This document shows, piece after piece, positions 24,234-36,101 of a stretch of 64,000 bases of DNA. This stretch comes from Dactylellina haptotyla (taxonomy: Eukaryota > Ascomycota > Orbiliomycetes > Orbiliales > Orbiliaceae), in assembly GCA_031310005.1 (NCBI GenBank), contig CM062383.1, positions 2,294,001-2,358,000 on the forward strand, given 5' to 3'. Numbering within the stretch: the first letter of the stretch is position 1; each line of letters opens with the position of its first letter. A program made the position numbers and the translations under genes. A model generated the notes under the pieces. The model had not been told where the DNA came from. It was given only the letters and a program-made list of their open reading frames with translations, and searched no databases.

Positions 24234-25042
24234 TCAGAATTCGCTGACGATATCCCATTCGCCCCTCTCTTCGACAGGTAGTAGCCTGCCCTGAATGATT
24301 TCCCATAGTTCATCGAGATCACTTTCGTAAGCTGGTGTCATTGGTGTAAAGAGCGGAGTACACGGTACTGGAACGGTCTGATTTGGTGTTTCCATGAAGT
24401 GCTCGTGCTCGTCCTCCGAATCGTAGAGTAGACCCATAGCCTTGAGATCCTGTTATCACCACATTAGCATGTTTGTCATTTCTTTTATTATCATTTAGTC
24501 GCTTTTACCTCGTCGCTGGCTGCATCTCCTAGAGCCATATCTTCTGCTATGTCCCGAAGATCTGGGAAGATTGCTCTAAGGTATTCGATTTTTTCTATCT
24601 TGGAAGGCTCAAATATTTCGTGATCGTAATAAATAAGATCCTCTTCGTCGTTGTACTCCCGATCGATGTTCAGGAGCCTTGCCTGGTGAATATCCATGTC
24701 GTCATCGAAGCGTACCCGGGTACCCTTTAGGTTACGGCTTCTGTTCTTTCGGCCGATGATGGCCTTGGTTTGCTTCTCGCGCGTCATTTTGGGATTTGTG
24801 CTTGGGACTTTCTTGGTATTCAAAGATGATAGAATATCCCGTCGCGTTTTCGCGCACTTGTCCGTCAGCACTTGGATGGCGTATGGGTTTGCGCTTGCTG
24901 TCTCGTAGATCTCCCACGGTGTTTCCGGGCGAGGGCTGGATTTATTGGCTCCAAAGCAGTGCAGGCAATATTTCCGCTCAAAGTCGCTGTGTTTATTTGG
25001 TCTATGCTGTTCTCTGAGGGTGAGGGAGTAGTGTTGGGGCAT
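24234..25042 (-). CDS. Conserved-looking hypothetical protein, two exons
   Basis: Exons 25042-24509 and 24449-24234 join as AASDE to DLKAMGLLYD, giving 249 aa; the 59-nt intron is GTAAAA...ACAG. The N-terminal part has a CxxC pair (YCLHCFGANK) and a basic middle (GRKNRSRNLKGTRVRFDDD). The C-terminal half is strongly acidic (YNDEEDLIYYDHEIFE, YDSEDEHEHF) and ends in GEWDIVSEF. No signal peptide or membrane segment. I do not recognise the family; nuclear or cytosolic location is likely from the basic and acidic blocks. Both exons keep frame, which supports the model. Confidence 0.6.
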
Positions 25043-25773
25043 GTTGTATTTTTCTATTGGGTATCAAGAAGGGACAATAAAATATACAGAATTAAGGGTA
25101 TAAATGGTATATTCTGACGAAAAGGAAAGAGAAAAAAGAGACTATCATGTACAGCCCGAAGAAAAGAGATAATGCGATATTTGTTTCCAGAGATCTTTCA
25201 GGGCGTTGGCTCCAACAGATTTATATCCAAATCTGAAGCTTCGAAGGCTTACCAATTGGGGTGTTGAGCCTGCAAGGCGTTATGGTTTGGTGACTCAACC
25301 GCACAAGCGAAATGATGTCGAATGCCGTGCTTAGAATGAATGACTCCACGTCCAAGCCTGGTGAGGTCGCTAATACCATGATTTGCATTCAGCAGCAAGA
25401 TTCCGGTTCCATGTTACGGATTTCGGGAAATGGGAGTGGGCATTCTGCATACATGATTCATTTTCAGTCACGATCTGTGAGATCACGAACCGCCTTGAGC
25501 CGAATACTCGCACGCAACCCTCCGATGGCACCGCAGGCTCATGACTGGTAGGAGGACGTACCCTCGATATTGTACTCAAAACTCAGTTTGGTATTCGATC
25601 TATATCTAATCGAGGTAGCAAAAACTGTGAGATTCTGGTTGCAAGACCTCTATTTTTGTCATCATATCCATATACACCCCTTGTTTCGGTCATATTATAT
25701 CCCCTCCGTGCTCCACAGGTTGCCACCCAAAATATCAAAACAAAAACCAAAAATGTAAACGCAAATCAAAAAC
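25043..25773. other. Intergenic
   Basis: No supportable gene. It separates the hypothetical gene from the 3' end of the UBX-domain gene, both on the minus strand. Confidence 0.45.
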
Positions 25774-27444
25774 CTATTCCTCATCTTCTAAATCATCTTC
25801 ATGGAGAGGCTCTACTATCAGGACCATTGACTTTCCAAAACAGTCTCCCACGGTTTTGCCCTGGTCATGTCCAAACACTTTCCTCGGCATATTGGTGACC
25901 AATCGAAAGCCGTACTCATGATTGTACTTTTCGGGTGGAGCTGACTCGGTGCCTGGTTCGATCCCTCCACATTCCACAAACGCATAAACCTCTTCAATGG
26001 GATCACTTAGCCCGAACCGCCTGAGGACTCTTTGCCCGTCCAGCATTGTTAGTGCTATTCTGGAAATCGCTGGCCCCGCCTCCGGTTCTGGTTTTAGGCT
26101 CCTCGCCCTCCATTTTCTCCATGCCAGTAGCTTCATTTCCTCCATTTCGATCGCTTCCTGCCGTTCCTTCTCTTCTTGCTCAGCCTTCGCTCTCGCTGCT
26201 TCCTCTGCCCTCCTCTGCCGCGCCCTTTCTGCGTCTCTGGCTAGGGATACCTCATAAGCCCTGTTTTGCTCATCTCTGATATTCCTATCCGCTGCTTCAG
26301 CTGCCCTTCGTGACCTAATAGTGTTCAACGCCTCAGAATGGGCTGCGATCGCTGCAGTAAGTTTTGAAATAAGCTTTTGAGGGGAGACGACGCCAACAAC
26401 GCGAGTGACAACCGACATGGCCGTCGAAGATGTCTGCGGGGTATGAGTAATCAATGCGGCGAATGGGAATTTGGTGCATTGCAGGGCGGTTGATACTATT
26501 CAATCAAACAAGTCTTGTTAGAAATGGTGTAATAACGTCAAATCGTTTCCAGACACCTGCACAAACCTTGATAGGCCTCTGAGTCCGCCACATTCCCACC
26601 CCACAATATGATATCGCGATCCTTGATAAACTTTACGAAATCAGGGTTCCCTAACGTTTCCTTCGAATAGCTCGCTGTGTCGTCGTGCTCCGGGCTAAGG
26701 AGGACGACCAAAAGGAACTTCAGATCCTTTTTTGCTAAGTCTAAAGCCTGTGCGTATCCTCCTTCGAACCAAGAGAGACCGGTGACGCCATTCTCCTCCT
26801 CGAATTCTCTTATGAACCGATTCGCAGTGTCACGTGGGGTGGTACTCCGCCGACTGGAGATTGCGGATGCGCCACGGCGATGTAACGGGGAGTAGAAATT
26901 GGACAATAGACGAGGTAGGAACGGGAATAAGGTCGAGAAAAGATAGGCGAATCCCTGCGTCAGTCTCCAGACGACTGAGAAGGGGAGGAAAAACAGGGCG
27001 AGGATGCTAGGTGGACGTCTAGAGGTCACGTTCGGTTGCGGTACTATTCGAGGCGCTGGGATTATATCGCTAGACCGTGATCGTGACGAGGACATCGAAG
27101 ATCGAGGGTTTATAGGGATCCGTGGGGCTGCTGCTGCTGCTGCTAGCTCCTGCTCTCGCTGGGCTGCTCTCATCGCAGCTTCCTGGGCCTGTGCCTCCGC
27201 TACAGGATCCACGGCTGGCTCGCCATCGAAGAAACGTGTTATTGCGATCTAATATTAAATTTAGCCTATCTTCTTCCTCCATATTGAGGCGACTGTCTGT
27301 TCGGATGTATACCTCCACGTTCCACTGGCAGCGTCCCAACAGAGCTATCGCGGCAGGGGTGTCCTGGTTGGTAACGGCCATGTACTGAGCGAGGGAATCT
27401 TGTTGCGCCTCCGAGAGATTAGAGACATCTACGGAGGACGACAT
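25774..27444 (-). CDS. UBX-domain protein of the Ubx2/FAF2 (UBXD8) type, ERAD
   Basis: Exons 27444-27313, 27248-26567 and 26495-25774 give 511 aa (WNVE to IAITRFFDGEP; EAYQ to VSTALQC). Residues ~5-55 form a UBA domain (LSEAQQDSLAQYMAVTNQD). A hydrophobic hairpin around 115-150 (ILALFFLPFSVVWRL and following) would insert in the ER or lipid-droplet membrane. A UAS thioredoxin-like domain follows (LSWFEGGYAQALDLAKKDLK, LWGGNVADSEAYQ), then a Glu/Arg-rich coiled coil and a C-terminal UBX domain (GQRVLRRFGLSDPIEEVYAFVE) that binds Cdc48/p97. This order is that of Ubx2/FAF2, the receptor bringing Cdc48 to ER ubiquitin ligases. The frame stays open upstream to 27819, but the UBA position favours the start at 27444. 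Confidence 0.9.
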
Positions 27445-28670
27445 GTTGAAGTCTTGGGTCGACGTTTGGTCGTTACGGTCTATTTCCCATGCGATCCTGC
27501 GGTTGACGTATACGTTGTTTCGATTCGGTAACTGCGGATGAAGAGTGCGAGATGAAAGCCGGCTGGTCACCTGGAACTGCGGAAGCCGTTCTTTTATTCC
27601 CAAGGGTAATGTATGAGGCGGTGCAAGAGCACGGTATTCTGTCCACGGTGGTATGACGCTAGGTGGCGGAGAAAGGGGTATGTAGGATCCGTCGACGGGG
27701 TTGAAGGATGCCGTTGGTTCGTGCTCAAATGGCCTTCCTGCGGCTTGGAAATTGGTGTCATCATCCAGCGGCCGAACACCAAACAAGGGTCCCTTCCCGA
27801 AAGGGTGCATCCCACACAACGCAGCCGTGTACCAATCTTAAGAGGCGTTTCGCATCAATGGAAAGTTATATTTTCTGGCAATTGAGCTCATCACAGTATT
27901 TGATTCTTTGGTTCTGCAGATTGATCAGAGATGGGTTGCTTTATCCGATACTTAGACGTTTACCAATTTATGAATACAGCATACGAAGAGACGGGTACCC
28001 TAGGTATGCTAATCTATGGATCTATACCCATCATGATATATGATATCAATTCTTATGGTTTCTCGGGTAGATAGCTCGAAGCCCTTAGTTCGATCTAGCC
28101 ACGAACATCAAAATAAAGAAAGACAGCCAATAGGACGAAGTCTGTACATTCTTGTTGATTGGTAGTCCTGAGGTTCAAAGCTTGACGTATTAGGACGTTC
28201 AACGATCAAGCGGATTGGTCCATAAAATATGCCACCTACCAGCAAGGGATGGCAAACACTGCATATATGCTGCCCGGACCTGGTACGTGTAACATATTTT
28301 CCTAGTATGCTACCTAGACACCGTAAAAATGATACATTGGTAAATAAAACAAGGCTCTGGTTATTCGAAGTGGTGCTTATCGAATTACCCCGCATACTCC
28401 GGACAGCTGTTCCTCTTCGTAACCTTCTGACAAATATGGAGCGATAGACCAATCACCATACAATCACCCAGTTCTGAGCTTCAGAAAAACACTTGCAACT
28501 CGAGTAGCTATAGTCATTTTCGAAGTTAAAAGGGTATCGAATCAATTCGGGTTAAAATCTTCGATAAGCTGCATTAGCCTCGGCTACAGTCTCTATCAGA
28601 GCATCGCCTAAGCCCCAGCTATATTGAGATCGATTTCACAGCGTCAGGGTACGACAATTTATAAGACACC
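27445..28670. other. Divergent intergenic region, 1.2 kb
   Basis: Between the divergent UBX2-like and SNTX-like genes. The part next to 27444 is an in-frame open extension of the UBX gene that may be leader sequence. The remainder is AT-rich with no supportable gene. Confidence 0.45.
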
Positions 28671-31533
28671 ATGCTACCTTTAAAGCGCCAGTCGTTAGGC
28701 CACAATGCTAAGTTCGGAGACATATACGACGCTAGGACTGACCAGTTCACCGGGTTTACTCTTGTCAAAGGCGCCATTCCCAATGAACTTGTTGAGGAGT
28801 CACATTGCCCTAGCCAAGATATCAATTTCTCCAAACAAAGCTCCTATACGGAAAAGCTTAGATTACTAGAAATCGAGGGTGGACTCCGAGCGAGCGTCCT
28901 TTCAGGGATAGCAGATCTCAAAGGAACTACAGCCTACTTGTTAGAAGAAAAGGCGAATAACGACACAGTGGAAGCCTCCTACGCTTGCTCAATAACAACG
29001 CGTAGTAGTAGGGTCAACTTTAGAGCTTTCGACACCCCTGAGCTGAGGAAAAACTTGGATTTAGGGCTTTTAAAGACAGTCTCTGGAACGCACATAGTCT
29101 CAGAAATCCAGTGGGGGTCAAAGTGCATAGTATGTGTAAAGCATCGTCTTAAAACGGAAGAAGAAAGAAGCAAAATTGAAGGGAAATTCGAAGCGGGACT
29201 TTCGATATTGAAAGGAGTATCTAAGTCCGATGCGAATTCTATGGCTACTAAGACAAAGAATCATAAAATCAGAGAGTCATCCTTCGAGTTTAAAATACAT
29301 GGCGACATAGGTATCGAGCCGGAGACACCTTCTTCCTTCGAGGAAGTTTTCGAGTATATCAAAAAAATACCTTCCAGGATCGCAGCAATAAATGATGGCA
29401 AAGGAGTGCCACAAACATACACGTTGATTCCGCTGAAATATCTTGCACTGGATGATTTCAAGATAGAGTATGGCACCGGAGAGGGAATATGGACACACCT
29501 TAAAAACGACTATTTTGACGATTTCCTAGCTGCTGTTGAGGAATGGCGGTTAGCGTATCAAAAGTTGAATGACTACTTGACATCTTTAGAGTGTCATCGA
29601 TATTGCATTGATGAAAAGTATATAGGAGAAGCTCGGAAGCAACTCCGGAAGATTAAAAGGGCGGAATTAGAGCTGCGCTCGGAGTATGGCAACGCATTAG
29701 TATCTATACGCAGTGGAGAAAGTGATATGAAGCCTGTAGAAGGTCTCCTACATCAATGGACATCAAACATAGCAGAAAAAACGCCAGCAGCTATGCTATC
29801 AATCATGACCCCAGATTGCCCCGATAGAATGAAATTCGCCGATAAACCGCAAAACAGGGGAGCCCAATACCTCAAATTCCAAGAGGTAGCACTGAACGAA
29901 GTCATTGCTGAAAATGGAACCCAAGCAGCTCAGGGGAAAGGCCTTTACGTTTTCTATTTTAAAGATCAGTCTAAAAACTCGGGTGCACGCTGGAGAGAAA
30001 ACTACAGTCTTCTCTTCGATCTTCTCGAAAATAGGCAGAACCATGGTGTAATCGCTTGTGATTGCGAATATGGCGGCAAAGAAATCGAAGAGGCTCATAT
30101 CGAGCACTACCGAGATGGAAGATTGATATCTTCCGACCTTTGGGAGGATCAAATCAATAAGTTCAGAGAGAAAATGCTTGGTGCGTGTTGGCACAAATCC
30201 GGACCGTGATTTTGAATATGGGAGCGTAGTCATGTCTGAAGACCAGTGCCTGTGGAAAGCACCCTGCCCAGGTATATATTGCAAACATGGCCTAGAACGG
30301 GACTGGATGTGCGAGATTTGCCTATCCAGCATGCGGTACGCGTACACTGGCATGGTTTACTGCAAATGCGGATCGTTTGCACTTGATTCATGCGCCTTTA
30401 AGTGCAACGACCCTCGGCACGGTCACAAGTTCTCAAAATACGATGCTACTATATTGAGGCCATCATCTGGCCAAATGCCTGGGATAGATGAAATACATGG
30501 AATAAATATTTTGTTGCTAGGCACATATCGATCGCGAGGGTGGGAAAGTGAAGTTGAATTCGGCGACGCTTTTATCAACAATCTAAAATATCCTACGCTC
30601 CTACGGGCTTTCCAGGAAACATCGAGGTTTAAATCGGTATATCTAAAACCTGGGAAAACGCGTTTGTCTGAGTTTTATTCAACGGTTTTTCAGGATGGCG
30701 CTACTATTCCTCCCACCTCTGAGAAACACGAGGCGGAAAAAATCTGCGAAAAGGATAGTCTGATCTTGGATGTATATGAAGGAGAAGGAAAAACCGAAAG
30801 AAGAAACAAGAAAGTTGGATTTCGGCTTATTTCAACCCAAAGCTTAGACAAATACGGATATGGGATGACAGAGTCTGAACTTAATTTAGGGTCAATATTT
30901 AGCCGACTGAAGGAACTTGGAATCCTCCAAATACATCAGATTGTCATACTTCTTGGACCATCCAGAGATCCCGGAGATCTGGATCCATGGGAATACTTGT
31001 CCCGAGCTCGAGATTCTGAGAGATGGTGCGCAAACCGCCTGAAAAATGTGCTCAAGGACATCCCTACAAAAGCATTTGCAAACTTATCTTTGAGTACATC
31101 TGAAACGAAACACCAATTTGCATCTGATATAGGATATGAGACGATCCAGAATTTGTTGGCGACATACCAGTATTCTCCGGATAACACTACTCCAATAAAC
31201 AGCAGTCAATCAGCCCAGCTTCTGGCGCCAAAGCTATTCGGTCTAAATTTAAGAGCCTGCTGGACTGTGGCTAATTGCAAGGCCAAGAGAGCCGGATACG
31301 TACTCCAAAGACCTGCTCGGGATCTAGAAGAAGACGAATCTATATTCAAATCGAAATTCAAATGGTCGAGTATTGGTCGGGAACGAGATAGAGATATCGA
31401 TGTTTCTGGGGATATATCTCAGTTACCCGGCATATCTAAATTAGAGGATGATTGGCTAAACTCGGCCAAGGAGTCACGAAGGCTGTTAGAACGTTGCTTG
31501 GCTCATCCTCCTTATATTATTGACGACCATTAG
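28671..31533 (+). CDS. Stonustoxin (SNTX)-like protein with FAT, thioredoxin-like, Cys-rich and degenerate GTPase-like modules
   Basis: Two long overlapping frames are best read as one gene: exon 28671-30180, a 61-nt intron with a GTGCGT donor, exon 30242-31533, 933 aa. An alternative AG at 30228-30229 also keeps frame. Residues 8-25 carry the family's opening (LG...GDIYDARTDQFTGFTL), followed by the MACPF/CDC-like SNTX N-terminal region to ~260. A helical FAT-like segment lies at ~265-375 and a thioredoxin-like segment at ~390-500. A Cys-rich block (CPGIYCKHG, CEICLSS, YCKCGSF, CNDPRHGH) spans ~512-563. From ~591 the frame resembles the GTPase module of related proteins, but INILLLG is not followed by a P-loop and the expected DTPG reads STQS (701-704). 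No signal peptide. Likely intracellular; possibly defence-related, which is inference. Confidence 0.75.
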
Positions 31534-32026
31534 ATATATGAATTATTGTATACAATGGTACACCTGATTGGAAAATATATGCGGCGAAGGTTGTAACGCA
31601 ATGGTGTAGCTATGCTGCTTGTCCTCCCCATACGTAAAATTTGAGCATTACCATATGTATATATGGTAGATCTGGGGGAATCAGCAGCAAAGCTGCCCTG
31701 TCTGGCTTCAGGATCTAGACTAGATCTGGGGCGCGTTTGCAGGGGGGTTTTATTTGTACTTTCACTACCTTTTAGCCTCGTTTCCACTTTTTGTAATTTG
31801 ATTATCATCCAATAGTATCAGCGCTAGGCATTAGATTCCATTTCTATTTAAATTACTTCGAAATAACATGATTACCCTTGCTGGGATAGTCTGTCTCGCA
31901 AGCTACTGCTTCGCGGCACAGGCGAGTGCGAAAAATTCAACATTTGCACATGTGTTGCTAGGTCAGAGCTTCCAGTGTGACTTAGGCCAAATGCACCAGC
32001 AACCAGCCTGTCCCTCTCAATCCAAC
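31534..32026. other. Intergenic and possible leader of the kinase gene
   Basis: AT-rich. From 31868 the downstream kinase frame is already open, beginning MITLAGIVCLASYCFAA, which reads like a signal peptide. Confidence 0.4.
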
Positions 32027-33157
32027 ATGCCTCCCAAGTCTCAGAAGCCGTCAATCCTCCCATCCTCCTACACTTTCCTATCCTCAACTACTCTCTGCAG
32101 CCTCTGGTCCAACTATGGCTCCATCTCCCGCCTCACCGTCTCCCACGATTCCAATGATACCCCCACACCGACAACCCTGATCCTCAAATCCATCCTCCCA
32201 CCCCCAGCATCCTCGGCAGATGAATCCCACCTGCGCAAGTTAATCTCCTACCGCGTAGAACGCTACTTCTACAGTACCCTGTCCCCGCTCCTCTCACCCC
32301 TCACACACACCAAAGTCGCCAAATCAATCGCCATAGATGACTCCGCGGGCGAATTACTCATAGAAGACCTATACCCATCCTACCCGGTAACCTCATACGG
32401 CTCACTAAACCTCGCCACAACCACAGCGGTGCTAAAATGGCTCGCCGGGTTCCACGGCACCTTTTGGGCCTCTGAATTATCCTCTTCATCAAATGTAAAC
32501 ATCGGCACTCCGATTCCCGCGCCACTAACAGTATCCTCACCGACCACCACAAATGGCATCTGGCAGCGCGGGGGATACTGGTACCTTGCCACCAGAGGGG
32601 ACGAATACTCCGCTCTTCTGGACTCCGGGGATTACGACTGGCTGCTATCCTGGGTGAAAGACGTAGACGCGCGGATAGAAAACGAGAAGAAGGAATGGAA
32701 GACGCTAGTGCATGGGGATGTGAAGGCAGCGAATATCCTGCTTAATTCTGCTCCGAAAACGGGGAGCAGCAGCGGAGAGCAGGAAGAAGGGATCAGAGCT
32801 GCTTTGTACGATTTTCAGTATTGTGGGATTGCGACACCTGCGGTGGATCTGGTGTACTTCCTGGGGACGACGGTTGATAGGAAGAGTTTGTCGGATTTCG
32901 AAGGGTTGCTGAGGACATATTACAATGAACTCTGTAGTGTTTATGCAATAAGTCATGATGGGCGCAAACTGGAAGAAGATTTGGGATACAGTTATGAAGT
33001 ATTGAAAGAGCAATGGGATGTTGCCGTGGTGGATTGGTTGAGATTCATGGCCGGGTGGGGCTGCTGGGGCAACTGGCGTTGGATAGAATCGTGTGCGAAG
33101 GAAGTCGTGAGCAGGTGGGAAGCAGAGGGAAGGCAGCCTCTCAAAGAGGCATCATAA
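32027..33157 (+). CDS. Phosphotransferase of the CHK/EcKinase-like (aminoglycoside phosphotransferase fold) family
   Basis: 376 aa from ATG 32027 (MPPKSQKPSILPSS); an upstream in-frame ATG at 31868 would add 53 residues that look like a signal peptide. Kinase-fold landmarks are TLILKSILPP (beta-3 Lys), RVERYFYSTLSPLL (helix C region), LIEDLYPS, the catalytic loop LVHGDVKAANILL and the metal-binding YDFQYCGIATPAVDLVYFL. These are typical of the CHK/EcKinase group that phosphorylates choline-like or small hydroxylated compounds, but the substrate cannot be read from sequence. Cytosolic if the later start is used, which I prefer because the family is soluble. No intron. Confidence 0.75.
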   Translation: MPPKSQKPSILPSSYTFLSSTTLCSLWSNYGSISRLTVSHDSNDTPTPTTLILKSILPPPASSADESHLRKLISYRVERYFYSTLSPLLSPLTHTKVAKSIAIDDSAGELLIEDLYPSYPVTSYGSLNLATTTAVLKWLAGFHGTFWASELSSSSNVNIGTPIPAPLTVSSPTTTNGIWQRGGYWYLATRGDEYSALLDSGDYDWLLSWVKDVDARIENEKKEWKTLVHGDVKAANILLNSAPKTGSSSGEQEEGIRAALYDFQYCGIATPAVDLVYFLGTTVDRKSLSDFEGLLRTYYNELCSVYAISHDGRKLEEDLGYSYEVLKEQWDVAVVDWLRFMAGWGCWGNWRWIESCAKEVVSRWEAEGRQPLKEAS

Positions 33158-33551
33158 GATATTTATTTAGAAGTTGCTAGATTGCTATTTAAGACTGAGA
33201 TGTCATGTGGGATCATATTCAGACGTTATATCAAGTAAACACCTTTGTATCACTGGGTGGGAGGTTTCAATCAAGAAGTGTGAGCAGTAATTTCGCTTTT
33301 GGCAGAGACAAATATTTACAGACAGCTTCGCCGCTTAGAAGAGATCAAGAATCGAGGCAGAAATTCAAACCCAATAACGATTTAACTCCATGAATGCTGG
33401 AATTGACCCATCAAAATCAGCTGATAGCAATAAAACGTAGTATGACACAAGAAGGCGTTATAAGGTTGAAAATGGGAGGAACGTAACATGAGTTCCAAGG
33501 ACCAAAATTTAACCCATAAAAAAGTCCCAATATTGACTATAAAGCGCAGGC
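33158..33551. other. Convergent 3' flanks
   Basis: Lies between the convergent ends of the CHK-like kinase and the USA1-like gene. Nothing else is visible. Confidence 0.5.
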
Positions 33552-36101
33552 TTAGAATCCAAACATAGCCTGTGGCTCTTCTCCATTAGCTTGAGGTCCA
33601 AAAAGTTCTCTAGCTCTCTCATCTCCGAAATGATCTCGTGCGGCATTTACAACATCCTCGTTTTGGGGTCCCGGGGCTTGTGCTGGCTGCTCAGCTGGTG
33701 GTTGGGCCGCCCCTTCAGCGGGGGCTGCAGCCGCTCCCTCAGCGCCTTCGCCTTGCGCAGCTTGTGCTGCGGCCTGAGCATCTTCGATAGCCCTGCGTTG
33801 TCTTTCGAGTTCTGCAGCTCTTGCATTTCCGATACGTTCTCCTAAACCAGGAACCAAACTAGCGAGGAAGATGCTGACGCTATTCTGAATCGTATCTAAG
33901 ATTCCACCTCCTTGTCTATCCCTGTGCTGTTGGATCCACCTATTAGCCGCCTGCTGCACATTGGGAATTCCAACTTGTGGAGCTGGAGCTGGTTGTCCTG
34001 GGGCTGGGGCCGGGGGTGGGCGGTTAGGATCTGGGATCCACTCGTTAATCTGACGCATAAGAGGACGCAGCCAGACATCAAATATTCCAGATTGCCAAAC
34101 TAAAAAGTGCCAAAAGTTAGCGAGCGACTCATAATAAAGGTGCTAGGAAGGAGTTCATACTAAAGATGACCGTGGCGGCGCCCCAAAGTAGAGCGTCTCG
34201 CCTGAAATCCCTGCCACCGCCTAGAAGATAGACCGCAAAGGCGAGTTTGAGAGCCAACCAGATATTGTCAAAGAACCATCGTAAAGCTTCTTCGATTAAC
34301 TGTGCAGTAGGGGCTGGGGCGTTCGGGTTGCCTCCTCCGATTGCCCAGAGCATCATGTCCATAGCACGGTTGATAGGTCCTTGCGGAAGGAGCGGGTGAT
34401 TTTGCGGCCGAGGGACCGGACCTCTTGCCGCCGCCGCCGCCGCTTCTGCCTGAGGCTGGGGTACATTTCTGTGTGTCAAGACCTGTTGGGCTTGGGCTTG
34501 GGCTTGTGCCTGCATTCGAAGAATTTGGCGACGGTTTTCATCAAGAAGCGCCATCCTCTGGATATTTCTTTGGTGCATTTCTTCTATTTCAGCACGCAAA
34601 GCAGCTTCTCGCTGGAGAAAATCCGCCTGACGGTTTCCATCTCCATCGGAAACAGTGACTGAAGAAGCGTCATTAAGATTGAGTCCAGGTGGTGGAGATA
34701 GATGGGTACCGGTTGGAGCCAGTGGGGAAATTCTTGGGGGTTGGAACGCCCAGGGATTAGGACTAGATGCCGGGTTGGATGAAAGAAGAAGGGAGCTCTG
34801 TCCTTCCGGACCTTGGAGGAGATAATATTGGGGCTGAGGGCCAGGAGCGGCCATCGGCCCGGGAAATGAAGCCATTGGCATATTCCCTAGACGTGGGAGG
34901 CCGAAAGAGTGCGCAGTGGAATATGCGTTCGCGAAAGCAGGTTGATGGAAACCTGGCGGGAAACCTGGCGGGAATCCGGTTGGAGGAAAGCCAGGCTGAT
35001 GAAATCCAGGCTGAGGAAAGCCTGGTTGAGTAGCTCCTGGTTGAGGAAGGCCAGTCTGGGGAAGTCCTGGCTGGGGGGTTGAGCCCGGTGTAGGTTGGGA
35101 GCGAGTAAACCGAAACGTGTGAGTCTGTGTGTGTACAACAGGGCCTTGATTGGTTCTTATTATAACCTGGGGTTCGGCAGAACGAAATCCTGGTGGGCCA
35201 TTGGCAGAACTTGACGTGGTGCTCGCCTGATTAGGCGTAGGAGGATCAACGGTACGAAGTTCGCCGTCAAGAGTGTTCAAAGTGACATTCAAGGCATTCG
35301 CATTTGGGACGCCTGGAACTGCAGGCTCCGGCGGTGGCGCTCCCGGGCGTCGGAAGATCTGACCGTGTGTCGTGACGACAACTTGTCTATTGTAACTGAT
35401 AATATGAGTATTAGGGGGCAGTCCTGTGATATATACGGGCTCGCTGTTAGTAACAGTTATAAACAAGTGCTAGATATTGAGCGGGAAGGCAAATGTACCT
35501 GGAGGGAGTTCGTGAGGACCGGGAGGGGGAATAGGGCCGGTGGCAGGGATTTGTGGGGTGGTGGTAGTGGAAACCGATGGCTGAGATGGTGGTACGGAAG
35601 GAGGATGAGAGGTGGCTTGGTTTGGGGTTGCGATTCGTGGAGTATTCGAAGATGAACCGGGGAGTGAAGAAAAGATACTGCGAGCAGGAGCTGTTGTAGT
35701 AGTCGTAGTTGTAGTCGTAGTCGATTCGGGATTGGGTCGTACGACGAGATGTAGATGAATTGGATCCTCCTGATTAGAACTGGTCAGTTCCACGACGAAG
35801 ACTAGGAGGGCAAATTAAAGAGTGGGTAGAATACCGAGCTGTTCTGGAAAACCTGTCCCAGAACCATGTCGTCCGTCAGTTGCTTCCCTTGGTAGATCAA
35901 CCGTAGCCGGTGCGGATCGGGATCCGATTGGGCTGATGTTGCAGACTTGATGTCCTCCTTGAGATCACGAACGGTCGACGTCAAAACGGCGACTCGAGAG
36001 ATTAACTGTGACTCCTTGACGCCAGGATTCATGACCTTGATCATGACCGATTTCGTGCCCGGTTGCGGGGGAGCCGCCGTAGCGGGGCTGGCGGAGGCCA
36101 T
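33552..36101 (-). CDS. USA1/HERP-like ubiquitin-like-domain ER membrane protein (ERAD scaffold)
   Basis: Exons 36101-35835, 35769-35499, 35423-34161 and 34099-33552 give 782 aa. Intron 2 has a perfect TACTAAC branch site and uses the AG at 35424. Residues ~12-105 are a ubiquitin-like domain (VMIKVMNPG, LKEDIKSATSAQSDPDPHRLRLIYQGKQLTDD, HLHLVVRP). A long Pro/Gly/Gln-rich region follows with PGFPQPGF-type repeats and a run of Ala-Gln repeats in a coiled coil. Two hydrophobic segments near ~565-630 (LALKLAFAVYLLGGG; ALLWGAATVIFIWQ) should span the ER membrane, and a second Pro/Ala-rich tail follows. This UBL plus paired membrane segments is the layout of Usa1/HERPUD, which assembles Hrd1/Der1 complexes. 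The start has a good context (AAGATGG). Confidence 0.75.
34919..35075 (-). repeat. Coding PGFPQ/PGFHQ/PGFPP repeats
   Basis: About nine degenerate five-residue units (PGLPQ, PGFPQ, PGFHQ, PGFPP) in the USA1-like protein, a low-complexity tract likely to vary in length between strains. Confidence 0.75.

Noticed and set aside
35424-35498. Splice acceptor right after TACTAAC (TAACAG) in the USA1-like gene
   Set aside because: It breaks the frame; the next AG about 20 bases downstream fits phase and branch-point distance.
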